A DNA stretch of 64,000 nt, from the NCBI RefSeq assembly GCF_004361855.1, contig NZ_SNWQ01000007.1, positions 62,001 through 126,000 on the forward strand. The letters are read 5' to 3'. Source of the DNA: Kribbella caucasensis. Lineage in GTDB: Bacteria; Actinomycetota; Actinomycetes; Propionibacteriales; Kribbellaceae. Of this stretch, positions 34,705 through 43,453 are shown one piece after another. Both the position numbers and the translations under genes were made by a program. The notes under the pieces are model-generated. The model did no database searches. It was given only the letters and a program-made list of their open reading frames with translations, and had not been told where the DNA came from. How positions within the stretch are numbered: the first letter of the stretch is position 1; each line of letters opens with the position of its first letter.

Positions 34705-37145
34705 ACGGGTTGCTCGGGCGCAAGCTGCGACGCGACGTCCGGGCCGGCTGGTCGCGGTTCGTCCTCATGGTCATCGCCCTGACGGTGAGCATCACGGTGT
34801 TCGGCGGGATGCTGTTCGCCTGGAGCTCGATCGGCCGGGAAACCAGCGGCGCCTACACAGCGACCGAGCCGGCGTCGGCGACGATCGTGTTCCGCCAGGG
34901 CCTTGACGCCGCCGAGATGTCCGCCGTGGCGAACGCTGCTCGTGGTCGGCCCGGCGTGATCGCGGCGACCGGGCGGAGCCAGTTCGACACCGAGGTAACG
35001 GTGGCGGGCAACACGCGCCCGTACCCCTTGCAGGTCTTCGTGGCCGCGCCGGACGATCCGATGCGGCTGGTGAGGTTCGATCTGACCGGATCCGCCTGGC
35101 CACCAGCCGCAGGGGAGATCCGCCTTGGCCGCGACTCGTTGTCGCTGGTCGGTGTCGCAATCGGCGACTCGGTCAGTGTGCGGCTGCCGAGCGGCCGGAC
35201 GGTCAGCCTCCGCGTTGCCGGAACGGTCTACGACCCGAGCCTGGCGCCGTCTCCGCAGGAGCAACGCGGCCGCGGTTACCTCTCACTGACCACACTCGCC
35301 GATGCCGGGGGACCGGCCCTTCTCGACCAGCTCAAGCTCCAGGTCTCCGATCCCGGTGACACGACGGCCAGTCGCGATCGTGATCGCGTCGTCGCGGTCG
35401 CCAATGACGTCGGCGAGCTCCTGCAGCGCCAGTACGGCGTACAGGTTGCCGAGATCCAGGTGCCGGAGCCGTACGCACATCCGCATCAATGGCAGGCCGA
35501 CGTACTCCTCCTGACTCTGCTGACCGGTGCGGGGGCGGCGCTGTTGCTGAGCGCGATCCTGGTCGCGACGATGCTGAACAACCTGTTCACCCAGCAAATC
35601 CCGCAGATCGGGATCCTCAAGGCAGTCGGGGCGCGATCCAGCCGGATCGGCCGTGGGTACCTGACGTTGACCGTGCTGATCTCCGCCACGGCGACGCTGA
35701 TCGCCCTTGGCCCGGCGGTGCTGATCGGCCGGACCTTCCTGCGCATGCTGCTGGACATGCTGGGCATCGTGCCGGCGAGTTTGGCCGCACCATGGTGGGC
35801 GACCTCGACCGCGATCGCCGTGGGAGTCGGCTTGCCACCCGTGATCGCGTTGGTGCCGCTGGTGAGAGCGAGCCGGATCACGGTGCGTGCGGCGATCGAT
35901 CACAGCGGCACAGGCCGGGCTGCCGGTCGTGCGACCGGGATGCTCGCCCGGCTGAGCCGCAGCCGCCGGATCAACCGCGGGCTGCTGATGGCACTGCGCA
36001 ACACGGTCCGCCGCCCGGTCAGGTTCTGGTTGTCGGTCGGCTTGCTGGCCAGTGCGGGAGCGGTCTTCGTCAGCGGCATGTCGTTGACCGCAGGGACCAA
36101 CGCGGTCAACGATGAACAGACAGCAGGACGCGATTGGGACGTGGACGTGCGGTTGGCGGAACCCGCGCCGGTGGACAAGGTCGCGGAGGTGGTGCGCGCC
36201 GTGCCAGGTGTCGTAAGGGTGACGAACCTGGACGTCGAACAAACCTCGCTGTCGCTGCCGGGAGGACTCCCGGTGACCCGTACCTATCCGGATCAGGGGC
36301 ACGGCAGCATCCGGCTGATCACCATGCCGGGCGGGGGAGCGGCGGCGAGGAAGCTGCTCGAGGGTCGCTGGCTCAATCCGGGCGAGACCGGCGCGGTCGT
36401 GCTGAACCAGATCACCCGGAAGAACACGATCCCTGATCTCACTGTCGGCGACTCGGTGCAGCTCGTCACCGACGGTACGACCACGAGCTGGCGGGTCGTA
36501 GGCATCGTCGAAGAGCGTGGTGACGCGGCCGTCTACGCCACATCCGAGGGTTTCGCGGCGGCAAGTGCCCGGCCGGTCGAGGCCAACCAACTGCGGGTCG
36601 TCACCGATCGGCACGACGAGGCCGCGCGCGGCGCGACCGCCGACGCCGTCGGCAAGGCCCTGACCAGCGCTGGTCTTTCGGTGGCATCGTCCGCGTCGGT
36701 CAGTCGCAGTGACGCGATCGGCGCCGGCCACACGGGACCGGTGGTGCTCGTCCTCGTTGGCGTCGCGTTGCCGCTCGGCATCATCGGTGTCATCGGCCTC
36801 GGCAGTACGACGTCCGCGAACGTGCTGGACCGGATCCGGGAGTTCGGCGTACTGCACGCGATCGGTGCCAGGCCGAGGTCGGTACGGCGGATCGTCATCG
36901 TCGAGTCGGTCGCGCTGGCTGTCGCGAGCTGTTTGCTGGCCATCGGACCGGCGCTGGTGCTGACCGCCGTACTGGGGAACGGATTGGGCAATCTGTTCAT
37001 GTCCGCGCCGTTGCCGTTCCGGGTTTCGGGCACGGCGGTGGTGCTCTGGACCGCGCTCGCCGTCCTCGGAGCGGTGCTGGCGACCGAGGCGGCGGCGACC
37101 CGCGCATCCCGGATCACTGTCCGGGAAGCACTTGCGTACCTCTGA
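34701..37145 (+). CDS. FtsX-family ABC exporter permease
   Basis: 814 residues. An N-terminal helix, a large extracytoplasmic domain (about 45-260), three helices with an FtsX core ([23 protein letters not shown]), a second helix plus external domain (about 440-670) and a final three-helix FtsX core ([22 protein letters not shown]). Duplicated FtsX domains and this length are typical of actinobacterial permeases paired with MacB-type ATPases. Divergent to a two-component system that may sense the exported compound. Confidence 0.94.
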   Translation: MNGLLGRKLRRDVRAGWSRFVLMVIALTVSITVFGGMLFAWSSIGRETSGAYTATEPASATIVFRQGLDAAEMSAVANAARGRPGVIAATGRSQFDTEVTVAGNTRPYPLQVFVAAPDDPMRLVRFDLTGSAWPPAAGEIRLGRDSLSLVGVAIGDSVSVRLPSGRTVSLRVAGTVYDPSLAPSPQEQRGRGYLSLTTLADAGGPALLDQLKLQVSDPGDTTASRDRDRVVAVANDVGELLQRQYGVQVAEIQVPEPYAHPHQWQADVLLLTLLTGAGAALLLSAILVATMLNNLFTQQIPQIGILKAVGARSSRIGRGYLTLTVLISATATLIALGPAVLIGRTFLRMLLDMLGIVPASLAAPWWATSTAIAVGVGLPPVIALVPLVRASRITVRAAIDHSGTGRAAGRATGMLARLSRSRRINRGLLMALRNTVRRPVRFWLSVGLLASAGAVFVSGMSLTAGTNAVNDEQTAGRDWDVDVRLAEPAPVDKVAEVVRAVPGVVRVTNLDVEQTSLSLPGGLPVTRTYPDQGHGSIRLITMPGGGAAARKLLEGRWLNPGETGAVVLNQITRKNTIPDLTVGDSVQLVTDGTTTSWRVVGIVEERGDAAVYATSEGFAAASARPVEANQLRVVTDRHDEAARGATADAVGKALTSAGLSVASSASVSRSDAIGAGHTGPVVLVLVGVALPLGIIGVIGLGSTTSANVLDRIREFGVLHAIGARPRSVRRIVIVESVALAVASCLLAIGPALVLTAVLGNGLGNLFMSAPLPFRVSGTAVVLWTALAVLGAVLATEAAATRASRITVREALAYL

Positions 37146-37170
37146 CCACGACGGATTCTCAGGAGGAGAG

Positions 37171-37836
37171 ATGGGACTCGGACAGCGCTTCCTCGGCAGC
37201 GGGCACGGCCATGCCGACGACGGGAGCGGTGGGCACATCGAGCACGCACACCGCTACGAGCTCGCCGCGGCGGTCGGCTTCGCCGGTCAGAGACGTCGCG
37301 TGTACGACGAGCTGGTCCGGTTGAGCGACGCCCGTGAAGGCGATCAAGTGCTCGATGTCGGCTGCGGAACGGGATACTTCGCCGGCCGCGCCGCTCGGGC
37401 CGTCGGCCCATCGGGGCAGGTGGAGGGCATCGATCCCTCACCCGTGGTCGTTGCCTACGCCAACGACCACGCGCCGTCGAACGCCGCGTTCCAGGTGGCC
37501 GGCGCCGAGCAGCTGCCGTACGACGACGCTACCTTCGATGTGGTGATCACGAGCCTCGCGATCCATCACATCCCGCCCGCGGACCGCGGCCGCGCGTTCG
37601 ACGAGATGTACCGCGTCCTCAGGCCCGGCGGTCGCCTCCTTGTCGCGGACTTCCGCCCATCGACCAATCGGCTCCTGAGTCATGCGATCGGCGCACTGAG
37701 CGGCCACGCCATGCAGCACAACCCCATCGACCAGCTTCCGAAGCTCGCAACCGCCGCCCGCTTCCAGAAAATCGAGACAGGCAACCGGCGCCCGTTCATC
37801 GCCTTCGTCCGCGCACAACGGCCGCAGGACACTTAG
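37171..37836 (+). CDS. Class I SAM-dependent methyltransferase
   Basis: 221 residues from ATG 37171 after AGGAGGAG. The SAM-binding motif VLDVGCGTGYFAGRAA (about 67-82) and the acidic loop GIDPSPVVV are followed by the post-I motifs DVVITSLAIHHIPP and RVLRPGGRLLVADF, as in UbiE-type enzymes. A His/Gly-rich N-terminus (GSGHGHADDGSGGHIEHAHRYE) is noteworthy. It probably shares the exporter transcript (25-base gap). Substrate unknown. Confidence 0.89.
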   Translation: MGLGQRFLGSGHGHADDGSGGHIEHAHRYELAAAVGFAGQRRRVYDELVRLSDAREGDQVLDVGCGTGYFAGRAARAVGPSGQVEGIDPSPVVVAYANDHAPSNAAFQVAGAEQLPYDDATFDVVITSLAIHHIPPADRGRAFDEMYRVLRPGGRLLVADFRPSTNRLLSHAIGALSGHAMQHNPIDQLPKLATAARFQKIETGNRRPFIAFVRAQRPQDT

Positions 37837-37852
37837 GGGCCATGAGCATTCA

Positions 37853-39229
37853 TCAGATCGCCGCGAGGGCGGAGAACGCCAGGCCCAGGATGGCGCAAGC
37901 GCCGAGAGTCCGGAGTACCGACCAGCGGCGCCAGAAGATCAGCGCCGCGGCGATCACCGTGATGCTCAACTCGAGTGGCCGTATCGAGGCGAGCTCGGGC
38001 AGTCGGAGGTGAACCGGACCCCACTCCGTCAGAGTCGTCGACTCGAACAGAGTGTTGAGCGCGAAGTAGAGCGCGTGGTTGGCGATGACGCCGACCACGG
38101 CGGCGGTGATGCCGGTGAGTGCGGTGGTCAGGGCGTGGTTGCCGCGGAGTCGTTCGATGTACGGCGCTCCCAGCAGCACGAACAGGAAGCAGGGAATGAA
38201 GGTCACCCAGGTGGTCAGGAACGCCCCGAGCAAAGCGGCCGCCCACGGGTCAAGGTCGCCCGGGTGCCGGTAGGCGCCGACGAACGCGACGAATTGGACG
38301 ACCATGATGAGGGGACCGGGCGTGCTTTCGGCGAGTGCGAGTCCTCGGGCCATCTCGCCGGGGGCGAGCCAGCCGTACACCTCGACCGCACGCTGGGCGA
38401 CGTACGCGAGTACGGCGTAGGCGCCACCGAAGGTGACGACCGCGGCGCCGGCGAAGAACGTGCCCTGGGTCGTGAAGATACTGTTCGTGCCGAAGATGGT
38501 GGAAACAGCGACGACCGGCGCGAACCAGAGGAACACGCCTGTCACGAGGATGCGGACGGCCCGTGTGCGGCTGGGTGGCTCAGCGTGCAGCGCGTCGTCG
38601 GCGATGAGCGGGGGCGCTTCGGTCAAGACGTCGTCCTCCGCGCGATGGGCGAAGACGCTGGGAGCGAGCCGCCCGAGTGCCCAGCCGATGACTGCGGCCG
38701 CAGCGACCACGGCCGGGAACGGTAGGCCGAAGACGGCCAGAGCGACGAATGCGGCGACCGCGACCACGACCAGCAGACGATGGGTGAGTGCGCGTCGGCC
38801 GACCCGGACGACGGCCTGGGCGACGACGGCCAGTACCGCCGGCGCCAGGCCCGCGAACAAGGCTGTGACAACCCCGCTCTCGCCGAAGGCCACATAGATC
38901 GCCGAAAGGATCAAGAGAGCGATGACACCCGGGAGCACGAACAGCGTGCCGGCGGCGAGACCACCACGGGTTCCGTTCAGCAGCCAGCCGATGTAGACGG
39001 CGAGTTGCTGCGCCTCGGGGCCGGGCAGGAGCATGCAGTAGTTCAGTGCGTGCAGGAACCGTCGCTGGCCGATCCAGCGCTTCTCGTCCACCAGCGTTCG
39101 TTGCATGACCGCGATCTGACCGGCCGGTCCACCGAACGTCTGCAGGGAGATCGTCAGCCAGACCCGCAGTGCCTTCCGGAAGGGAATCACATCACCGTGG
39201 GCGGCCGGGGTCGCGTGCTCTCGGCTCAT
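37853..39229 (-). CDS. chrA: Chromate transporter ChrA
   Basis: 458 residues from ATG 39229, overlapping the ChrB-C stop (ATGA); earlier in-frame starts lie inside that gene. Two homologous CHR domains of about six helices each; the first begins with WLTISLQTFGGPAGQIAVMQ and GPEAQQLAVYIGWLLNG, the second has FGGAYAVLAYVAQRAVE and PGPLIMVVQFVAFVGAY. The double-domain form extrudes chromate using the membrane potential. It is the last gene of the chrB-chrA operon. Confidence 0.93.
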   Translation of the reverse strand: MSREHATPAAHGDVIPFRKALRVWLTISLQTFGGPAGQIAVMQRTLVDEKRWIGQRRFLHALNYCMLLPGPEAQQLAVYIGWLLNGTRGGLAAGTLFVLPGVIALLILSAIYVAFGESGVVTALFAGLAPAVLAVVAQAVVRVGRRALTHRLLVVVAVAAFVALAVFGLPFPAVVAAAAVIGWALGRLAPSVFAHRAEDDVLTEAPPLIADDALHAEPPSRTRAVRILVTGVFLWFAPVVAVSTIFGTNSIFTTQGTFFAGAAVVTFGGAYAVLAYVAQRAVEVYGWLAPGEMARGLALAESTPGPLIMVVQFVAFVGAYRHPGDLDPWAAALLGAFLTTWVTFIPCFLFVLLGAPYIERLRGNHALTTALTGITAAVVGVIANHALYFALNTLFESTTLTEWGPVHLRLPELASIRPLELSITVIAAALIFWRRWSVLRTLGACAILGLAFSALAAI

Positions 39230-39657
39230 GCCGGCTCGTGGCCGAGCAGCAGCGCGCGGCGGTAGAACTCGTACAAACCGTCGAACAGCGGCCCGGTGAC
39301 CGTGAGGATCTCGAGGTCGTCGCACACCATGGACAGTCCGCGCAACGCGGTGTCGAGACCGGGTGCCTCGGGGGCGTCGTACCGCTCGTCGTCGAGATCG
39401 GCTTCATGGATGATCTCGGCGATGCGCCACAGCACGGAATCGGTCAGCTCGTAACGGCGCAGGATTGTCTCGAAGCTGCAGTCGCCGTCGTGGTGGCCCA
39501 GTTCCACGCCGCGCATGTCGAACGGTGTCGCGCTCGGCGGTACATCGTCCGGGTCGGACACGAAGGTGAAGTCCGCGTCGGCGTCGACGAAGCGGCGGAT
39601 CAGCCACGCGCACGCGGCGCGGTCGATGTGAATGCCCGCCCTGGTGGTCCAGATCAT
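39226..39657 (-). CDS. Chromate resistance protein, ChrB C-terminal domain
   Basis: 143 residues. It corresponds to the C-terminal domain of ChrB: WTTRAGIHIDRAACAWLIRRFVD at the start, a FDMRGVELGHHDGDCSFET motif with clustered His, Asp and Cys that may bind metal, and a helical end. In proteobacteria it is fused to the N-terminal part; here the two are separate genes joined by a four-base overlap. Predicted role: chromate sensing or detoxification with its partner. Confidence 0.87.
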   Translation of the reverse strand: MIWTTRAGIHIDRAACAWLIRRFVDADADFTFVSDPDDVPPSATPFDMRGVELGHHDGDCSFETILRRYELTDSVLWRIAEIIHEADLDDERYDAPEAPGLDTALRGLSMVCDDLEILTVTGPLFDGLYEFYRRALLLGHEPA

Positions 39658-40154
39658 CGCTTCGCTGTTCCCTTTCCGGCAGAGTGCACAGGCGACTGCA
39701 GCCCGTCGATGGCGGCCCGGGCCTCTTCGCGCTCGGGCGGCGGAAAGTAGTCACGCCGGTTCGCTCGGCGCAGGTCGGCGCGGAGCCGGGTACTGAGTCG
39801 CGACTGCTCGGCGGCCGGCAGGTCGGTGGCATCGGCGGCAGCCGCAGTCAGTGCCCGGTACTCGTCGGCGCGGGCTGCGGCCATGGACTCGGCGAGCTGC
39901 CGTTCCTGGGCTTGTGTCGCCGGTGAAGCAAGCCAGATGCCGGCCATTCCGCCGTGCTCCATGACCTCATCGGCGATCCATTCCAGGTGCTCCCGGGTCC
40001 TCGCATCGGCCGGCAGCGCGACGAGGCCGTCGGACAGCTGGGCCACGCCGAGCCGCTTCAGCTTCCGCCAGACCGCGATCCTCGGCGTCGACGGCTCCCG
40101 GGGCATCCGGTAGGACAACAGCACCCACGTGCCAGGCGAACGTTCGGCGCCCAT
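39654..40154 (-). CDS. Chromate resistance protein, ChrB N-terminal domain
   Basis: 166 residues from ATG 40154, preceded by GAGGAGGAG; upstream in-frame starts lack a ribosome site. WVLLSYRMPREPSTPRIAVWRKLKRLGVAQL (about 10-40) is the winged-helix-like start of the ChrB N-domain, followed by a helical part with many Arg and Glu residues. ChrB is reported as a chromate-responsive regulator in Ochrobactrum, and a strong palindrome lies 22 bases upstream, so this domain may be the DNA-binding part. Confidence 0.84.
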   Translation of the reverse strand: MGAERSPGTWVLLSYRMPREPSTPRIAVWRKLKRLGVAQLSDGLVALPADARTREHLEWIADEVMEHGGMAGIWLASPATQAQERQLAESMAAARADEYRALTAAAADATDLPAAEQSRLSTRLRADLRRANRRDYFPPPEREEARAAIDGLQSPVHSAGKGTAKR

Positions 40155-40176
40155 CACTCCTCCTCGTTCACGATCT

Positions 40177-40196
40177 GATGTAACCATGGTTGCATC
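40177..40196. promoter_or_regulatory. Palindromic operator of the chromate operon
   Basis: GATGTAACCATGGTTGCATC is a 20-base palindrome with a single mismatched pair, centred on AACCATGGTT, 23 bases before the first ChrB gene. It probably binds the chromate regulator, perhaps ChrB itself. Confidence 0.6.
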
Positions 40197-40253
40197 GCCG
40201 TCGGCCACATGCTCGCACAGTCCACCTGATGAACGGATGCGATGATGAGTCGC

Positions 40254-40314
40254 GGTAGCGGTCATTACAGTTGGAGGTGATCGTGGTAGCGGTCTTTACC
40301 TTGGAGGAGGTCTC
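40254..40314 (+). repeat. Imperfect 31-base tandem duplication over the fetA start
   Basis: GGTAGCGGTC occurs at 40254-40263 and at 40285-40294, each followed by TTAC and a TTGGAGG ribosome-site-like sequence (around 40271 and 40301). The second unit lies inside the coding region just after the GTG start at 40283. It looks like a local duplication of a start region. Confidence 0.45.
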
Positions 40315-40960
40315 CGTTCGGCGTGGGCAGGCGCTCTTGCTGGACTCGGTCGGCATCGAGATCCGCGCGGGCAGTTGTACGGCGCTGGTCGGGCCGTCGG
40401 GAGCCGGGAAGTCGACCCTGCTTAGGCTCCTCAATCGTCTCGGTGAACCGACCGGTGGGCGGGTCCTGCTGCACGGCCGTCCGCTGCCGGAGTTCGACGT
40501 ACTGGCTCTGAGACGCCGGGTCGGGTTGGTCGCGCAGGCGCCGACCCTGTTGACCGAGCGGGTCCTGGACGACCTGCGAGTCGGCCGACAGGAGCTCACC
40601 GAAGACGAAGCCGCGAAACTGCTCGAACGTGTCGGCCTGCCGGACTCGATGCTCGAGCGGCCGACCGCGGGGCTGTCGGGCGGTGAGGCGCAGCGGGTGT
40701 GCCTGGCGCGAACTCTGGCGGTGAAACCTGAGGTCCTCTTGGCGGACGAGTCGACGTCAGCGCTGGATCCGGCCAGCACCGCGGCGGTGGAGGCAGTGTT
40801 CAAGCAGTTGGCCGCGGATGGGATGACGGTCGTCCTGGTCAGCCACGATGCGGCCCAGGCGCGCCGGATAGCCGACGAGGCCGTCGTACTGACCGCCGGG
40901 CGGCTGGTCGAACATGGTCCGGTGGCTCAGGTCGCCTATCTGCAAGGTGATGCCGTATGA
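40283..40960 (+). CDS. fetA: ABC transporter ATPase (FetA/YbbL-like)
   Basis: 225 residues from GTG 40283, five bases after GGAGG. Walker A GPSGAGKS near 38-45, signature LSGGEAQR near 133, Walker B VLLADESTSALD near 153. It overlaps the following UPF0014 permease gene by four bases; this gene pair corresponds to FetAB of E. coli, which helps export iron and gives resistance to oxidative stress. Location between chromate and zinc/cobalt genes supports a metal role. Confidence 0.89.
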   Translation: MVAVFTLEEVSVRRGQALLLDSVGIEIRAGSCTALVGPSGAGKSTLLRLLNRLGEPTGGRVLLHGRPLPEFDVLALRRRVGLVAQAPTLLTERVLDDLRVGRQELTEDEAAKLLERVGLPDSMLERPTAGLSGGEAQRVCLARTLAVKPEVLLADESTSALDPASTAAVEAVFKQLAADGMTVVLVSHDAAQARRIADEAVVLTAGRLVEHGPVAQVAYLQGDAV

Positions 40961-41730
40961 ACGCTCAGGTTCCGTCGTGGGCTGGTGTCGCGACCTCCGC
41001 CGCACTGGTGGTCGTCTGCGTCCTGGTGGTCTGGCGGCAACGCCTCGGGCTGTCCCGCGATGTGCTGGTCGCTGCGGTGCAGGCCGCGATCCAATTGGTT
41101 GCCATCGGCGCCGTACTGCTGCTCCTGTTCAGGCATACCGGACTGCCGGGCGCCATCGGCTGGCTTGCACTCATGGTGGTCATCGCGGGACAGGTGGCCG
41201 GCCGTCGTGCTCGAGGGTTGCCACAGGCAACTTGGATTGCCACGGCCGCGGTCGGGGTGGGCACGGCCGCCACGTTGGGCGTTCTGCTCGCCACCGGCGT
41301 GATCGCGATCGAAACGCGGGTCGTGATCCCGGTCGGTGGCATGGTCGTGGCGAACGCGATGCAGACGGCCGCTCTGGTTCTCAGTCGGCTCCGCGAGGAA
41401 GCCCGGACGGCGCGGCCCGCGATCGAGGCACGCCTGGCGCTCGGCCTGCCTGCTCGCGAGGCGTTCGCTCCGCATCATCGCTCCACGCTTCGCTATGCAC
41501 TGATTCCGGCGGTCGACTCCACCCGGGTCGTCGGGCTGATCAGCCTCCCGGGCGCGATGACCGGTCTGATCCTCGCCGGCGTCGACCCGCTGACCGCGAT
41601 CCGCTACCAGATCGTCGTCATGTACATGCTCCTGGCCGCGGACGCCTTGGCCGCTCTGATCGCCGCCCGCCTGTCCGAACGAGCCCTCTTCGATCAAGCC
41701 CACCGCCTGCGCCAAGTCGCCACCCCGTAG
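40957..41730 (+). CDS. fetB: UPF0014 permease (FetB-like)
   Basis: 257 residues with about seven helices. The family pattern RDVLVAAVQAAIQLVAIGAVLLLLF at the N-terminus, PVGGMVVANAMQTAALVLSRL in the middle and STRVVGLISLPGAMTGLILAGVDP near 190 are diagnostic of FetB/YbbM. With FetA it would export iron or another metal ion. A long hairpin terminator follows the stop. Confidence 0.91.
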   Translation: MNAQVPSWAGVATSAALVVVCVLVVWRQRLGLSRDVLVAAVQAAIQLVAIGAVLLLLFRHTGLPGAIGWLALMVVIAGQVAGRRARGLPQATWIATAAVGVGTAATLGVLLATGVIAIETRVVIPVGGMVVANAMQTAALVLSRLREEARTARPAIEARLALGLPAREAFAPHHRSTLRYALIPAVDSTRVVGLISLPGAMTGLILAGVDPLTAIRYQIVVMYMLLAADALAALIAARLSERALFDQAHRLRQVATP

Positions 41731-41760
41731 TCGCCGTACGCATCGGCGTCTGGCTCGACA

Positions 41761-41801
41761 TGACGTTGTCCCGGAGGGTCGAGCCCTTCGGGACAACGTC
41801 A
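41761..41801. terminator. Bidirectional hairpin terminator
   Basis: TGACGTTGTCCCG (41761-41773) pairs perfectly with CGGGACAACGTCA (41789-41801), and the inner AGGG/CCCT pairs extend the stem around a 5-base loop. It sits between the convergent ends of fetB (41730) and the CDF transporter gene (41828) and can serve both strands. Confidence 0.77.
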
Positions 41802-41827
41802 GAGCTAGCGGCCGTCCATCACCGCAG

Positions 41828-42976
41828 TCAGACCAGGCTCCCGGTCAGTGGGTGTGTGACGCCGGCTGGATGGACATGGACGCTGACCTCCTGCAGGTGC
41901 GGCGTTTTCGTGAGGAGCCGGTGCTCCACGAACTCGGCGATGCTGTGTGCATCGGCCACCGAGAGTCCGGGCTCTACGGTGATTTCGGCGTCGGCCACGA
42001 GGCGGTGGCCACTCCACCGGGCGCGCATGGTCTCGACACCGGTGACACCTTCTGCCGTACGAGCGGTCTGCGTCATCTGATCGATGACGCCGTCGTCCAC
42101 GCCGTCCATCAGCCGGCGAATCGTGATCCGCAGCGAGCTGACCAGGACGCCGAGGATCGCGACGGCGATGAACAGACCGACGATGGCGTCGGCACGCGCG
42201 AACCCGAGCCAGACCCCGATGACACCGAGTACGACGGCGATCGAGGTGAACCCGTCGACCCGGGCGTGCTGCCCTTCGGCGACGAGGGCAGCCGAGCCGA
42301 TGCGCTTGCCCGCCCGGATGCGATAGACCGCCACGACCTCGTTTCCGGCAGCGCCGACGATCCCGGCGGCGAAGACCCAGCCGAGGTTGGTCAGCGGGTG
42401 GGGATTGACCAGCGCGTCGATGGATTCCCAGATGATGAGGCCGGCCGAGGCCGCGATCACGAGGGAGATGAAGAGTCCGACCAGGTCCTCCGCGCGGCGA
42501 TAGCCGTACGGGTAGCGCTTGCTTGCGGCGCGCTGCCCGATCTTGAAGGCGATCACCAGCGGGATGGTCGTGGCGGCATGGCCGAGGTTGTGCAGGGTGT
42601 CGGCCAGGAGGGCGATGGAGCCGGACGCCCAGACGATGACGACCTGGAGCAACGCGGTCAGCATCATGCCGGCCAGCCCGATCCAGGCGGTGCGAATGCC
42701 TTCCTTGCTGGCTTCCTGGGCGGACTGAATCGCTTCGTTCGAGTCGTGAGCGTGCGGCACGAGGGCGTGCTTGACCTTCGCCCACACCCCGCTGCCGTGG
42801 TCATGATCGCCATGGTCGCGGTCGCCGTGACCGTGCCCATGACCGTGCCCATGACCTTGCTCAGCAGCGTGCTCGCCGTCGGGCTTCGCGTGATGCCCGT
42901 GACCGTGCCCGTGCCCGTGCTCAGCGTCGTGCTCGGTTGGGTGGGGGTGGTTGTGCTCGTGCTCTGTGGTGCTCAT
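41828..42976 (-). CDS. CDF-family divalent metal exporter
   Basis: 382 residues. The first 63 residues contain about twenty His in GH and DH repeats, a metal-binding tail (the coding DNA is correspondingly repetitive at about 42780-42960). Six helices follow; helix II has ALLADTLHNLGHAATTIP and helix V ARVDGFTSIAVVLG, giving the paired H/D metal sites of zinc, cobalt or nickel transporters. A C-terminal ferredoxin-like domain ends in HLQEVSVHVHP. It is expressed with the ArsR-type sensor 24 bases upstream. Confidence 0.93.
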   Translation of the reverse strand: MSTTEHEHNHPHPTEHDAEHGHGHGHGHHAKPDGEHAAEQGHGHGHGHGHGDRDHGDHDHGSGVWAKVKHALVPHAHDSNEAIQSAQEASKEGIRTAWIGLAGMMLTALLQVVIVWASGSIALLADTLHNLGHAATTIPLVIAFKIGQRAASKRYPYGYRRAEDLVGLFISLVIAASAGLIIWESIDALVNPHPLTNLGWVFAAGIVGAAGNEVVAVYRIRAGKRIGSAALVAEGQHARVDGFTSIAVVLGVIGVWLGFARADAIVGLFIAVAILGVLVSSLRITIRRLMDGVDDGVIDQMTQTARTAEGVTGVETMRARWSGHRLVADAEITVEPGLSVADAHSIAEFVEHRLLTKTPHLQEVSVHVHPAGVTHPLTGSLV

Positions 42977-43000
42977 CGGCTGTCTATGTCCTCTGCTCTG

Positions 43001-43387
43001 TCAGGTGCCGGTGGCTGGATCGAGATGGCTTACCGCGTCGGCTGCCCGGTGGTGATCGGGAAAGCCCCCGCTGGAGTGCTCGGCGTGGTAGATCGCGTCC
43101 TGGACCAACTGGCTGGCATGGGAGTTCTCGATCCGGTAGAAGACCTGGTTTCCCTGCTTCCGGGTCCGGACGAGCCGTGCCAGCCGCAGCTTGGCCAAGT
43201 GCTGGGATACCCCGGCCTGTGACTTGCCGACCGCTTCGGCCAGTTCGTTCACCGCCATCTCGCCGTCCAGCAGCGCCCAGAGCAGCCGGACCCGGGTGGG
43301 GTCGGACAGCATCCGGAAGACCTCCACGGCCAGCGCGACCTGTTCGTCGCCCGGTGTAGGTCTGCGTGATTGCGTATCTGCGCGCAT
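43001..43387 (-). CDS. ArsR/SmtB family metal sensor (KmtR-like)
   Basis: 128 residues. The winged helix VNELAEAVGKSQAGVSQHLAKLRLARLV is followed by the alpha-5 region QDAIYHAEH and a His-rich tail (FPDHHRAADAVSH). There is no Cys, which argues against arsenic or cadmium sensing and for nickel, cobalt or zinc, as in mycobacterial KmtR, which controls a CDF exporter. The ATG overlaps a palindrome and lies six bases after a -10 box, so the transcript is probably leaderless. Confidence 0.91.
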   Translation of the reverse strand: MRADTQSRRPTPGDEQVALAVEVFRMLSDPTRVRLLWALLDGEMAVNELAEAVGKSQAGVSQHLAKLRLARLVRTRKQGNQVFYRIENSHASQLVQDAIYHAEHSSGGFPDHHRAADAVSHLDPATGT

Positions 43388-43423
43388 ATGCAGATACTAA
43401 GCAAGTACCCCACGTCCCGGCAA
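43374..43423 (-). promoter_or_regulatory. Leaderless promoter with metal-sensor operator
   Basis: On the minus strand TTGCCG (plus positions 43418-43423) and TAGTAT (43394-43399) are spaced by 18 bases, and the ATG of the ArsR gene follows six bases after the -10. The palindrome GTATCTGC/GCAGATAC (43374-43381 and 43390-43397) overlaps the -10 and the start codon, ideal for autorepression. Confidence 0.63.
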
Positions 43424-43453
43424 GGCCCTGGGACGGACGACGAGGAGGACCCG

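Noticed and set aside
42780..42960. Dense GTGCCC/CATGAC-like short repeats that might be a DNA repeat array
   Set aside because: They are the codons for the His-rich tail of the CDF transporter and need no other explanation.
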